14,686 bases of DNA. Source: Pseudomonadota bacterium. GTDB taxonomy: Bacteria > Pseudomonadota > Gammaproteobacteria > Steroidobacterales > Steroidobacteraceae. The notes below the pieces were generated by a model. That model did not search any database. It was not told the origin of the DNA and worked only from the letters and a program-made list of their open reading frames with translations. The DNA is taken from the NCBI GenBank assembly GCA_028067895.1, contig JAPTUI010000254.1, positions 1 through 14,686 of the forward strand, given 5' to 3'. Made by a program: the position numbers and the translations under genes. This document shows, in pieces, positions 14,272 to 14,686 of the stretch (within the stretch, counting starts at the first letter, position 1; every line of letters starts with the position of its first letter).

Positions 14272-14646
14272 ATGGCGACCACGGGTCAGCTCATCCGGCA
14301 ACCGCGCCGAACGAGAACAGAGAAAACCAAGGTGCCCGCGCTGGGGGCTTCGCCCCAGAAGCGAGGCGTCTGCACGCGCGTGTACACCACCACGCCGAAG
14401 AAGCCGAATTCCGCGCTGCGGAAGGTCTGCCGCGTACGCCTGACGAACGGCTACGAGGTCACCAGCTACATCGGCGGCGAAGGCCACAATCTGCAGGAGC
14501 ACTCGGTGGTGCTGATCCGCGGCGGCCGCGTCAAGGATCTGCCGGGTGTGCGCTACCACACCGTCCGCGGTACCCTCGATTGCGCCGGTGTCGGTGAGCG
14601 CAAGCAGAGCCGCTCCAAATACGGCGCCAAGCGCCCCAAGAAGTAA
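14272..14646 (+). CDS. rpsL: 30S ribosomal protein S12
   Basis: This 124-residue protein has the same length as E. coli S12 and reads nearly identically from [20 protein letters not shown] onward. S12 sits at the decoding centre. The residues where streptomycin-resistance changes occur are wild type: Lys43 in [10 protein letters not shown] and Lys88 in GGRVKDLPG, and Asp89, the site methylthiolated by RimO, is present. The N-terminal 30 residues differ more ([20 protein letters not shown]), with Ser in place of a Cys at about position 27. The start ATG 14272 has GGAG 5 nt upstream. An open frame extends upstream to 14146, but this is leader. The TAA stop runs into the Shine-Dalgarno of rpsG. 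Confidence 0.98.
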   Translation: MATTGQLIRQPRRTRTEKTKVPALGASPQKRGVCTRVYTTTPKKPNSALRKVCRVRLTNGYEVTSYIGGEGHNLQEHSVVLIRGGRVKDLPGVRYHTVRGTLDCAGVGERKQSRSKYGAKRPKK

Positions 14647-14658
14647 GGAGGATCCGGT

Positions 14659-14686
14659 ATGTCCCGCCGAGCCCAAGCTCCGGTCC
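14659..14686 (+). CDS. rpsG: 30S ribosomal protein S7, 5' end (partial)
   Basis: Only the first nine codons are in the window (MSRRAQAPV). The N-terminus fits gammaproteobacterial S7, and the position directly after rpsL is the conserved str operon order. A strong AAGGAGG (14645-14651) overlaps the rpsL stop and lies 7 nt before the ATG. The intercistronic gap is 12 nt. In E. coli the equivalent gap is about 100 nt and holds the S7 feedback site, so that site cannot be present in the same form here. Confidence 0.9.

Noticed and set aside
1..14686. CRISPR array, tRNA genes, insertion sequences or integrase genes
   Set aside because: No regularly spaced repeats, cloverleaf sequences, transposase motifs or integrase motifs were seen in either strand.

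Overview
The window looks like a high-GC gammaproteobacterial chromosome, because the RpoC fragment, ribosomal protein S12 and Qor read as close relatives of their E. coli counterparts. The lineage within the class cannot be fixed from this sequence; Xanthomonadales, Nevskiales or Steroidobacter-like groups would fit. The window opens inside rpoC and closes at the start of rpsG. In many gammaproteobacteria (Pseudomonas and Xanthomonas, for example) rpoBC is followed almost directly by rpsL-rpsG-fusA-tuf. Here about 12 kb of unrelated genes separates the two.

Layout. (1) 1-2221: 3' half of rpoC, then a 19-bp hairpin. (2) 2233-3106, minus strand: a YciI-like gene followed by a DUF2937-like membrane protein gene. 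(3) 3321-4742, plus strand: an Nramp-superfamily transporter with atypical metal-site residues, preceded by an extended -10 promoter and a Fur-box-like dyad. (4) 4829-5867, plus strand: a PadR regulator, possibly leaderless, overlapping a gene for a multi-pass membrane protein. (5) 5868-6374: about 500 bp with no convincing gene. (6) 6375-7151, minus strand: a SAM methyltransferase. (7) 7280-9549, plus strand: the N-terminal relic of an MmyB-like HTH regulator, in frame with an aldo/keto reductase gene that is coupled by ATGA overlap to qor. (8) 9789-12740, minus strand: ECF sigma factor, coupled two-TM protein (candidate anti-sigma), DUF1648/DUF5808-like membrane protein, and PBP7-type peptidoglycan hydrolase. 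(9) 12875-13330, plus strand: a DUF6249-like membrane protein diverging from the sigma gene. (10) 13355-13783, minus strand: PsiE-like protein. (11) 13784-14271: G-rich spacer, strong sigma-70 promoter and structured leader, then rpsL and the start of rpsG.

The most interesting regulatory structure is between the sigma gene and the DUF6249-like gene. The same element, TGAAACC-N16-GGTA, occurs once on each strand, pointing outward. It resembles known ECF promoters (B. subtilis SigW: TGAAAC-N16-CGTA). This suggests that the sigma factor drives its own operon and the divergent membrane protein gene, as a small envelope-response module. The promoter positions also argue for TTG at 12740 as the sigma start and ATG at 12875 as the DUF6249-like start.

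The other small regulatory units are the PadR pair, the Fur-like box before the Nramp gene, and the rpsL leader. The rpsL-rpsG gap is only 12 nt, so an E. coli-type S7 control site between these genes is absent. Family names come from reading the translations by eye, with no database search.
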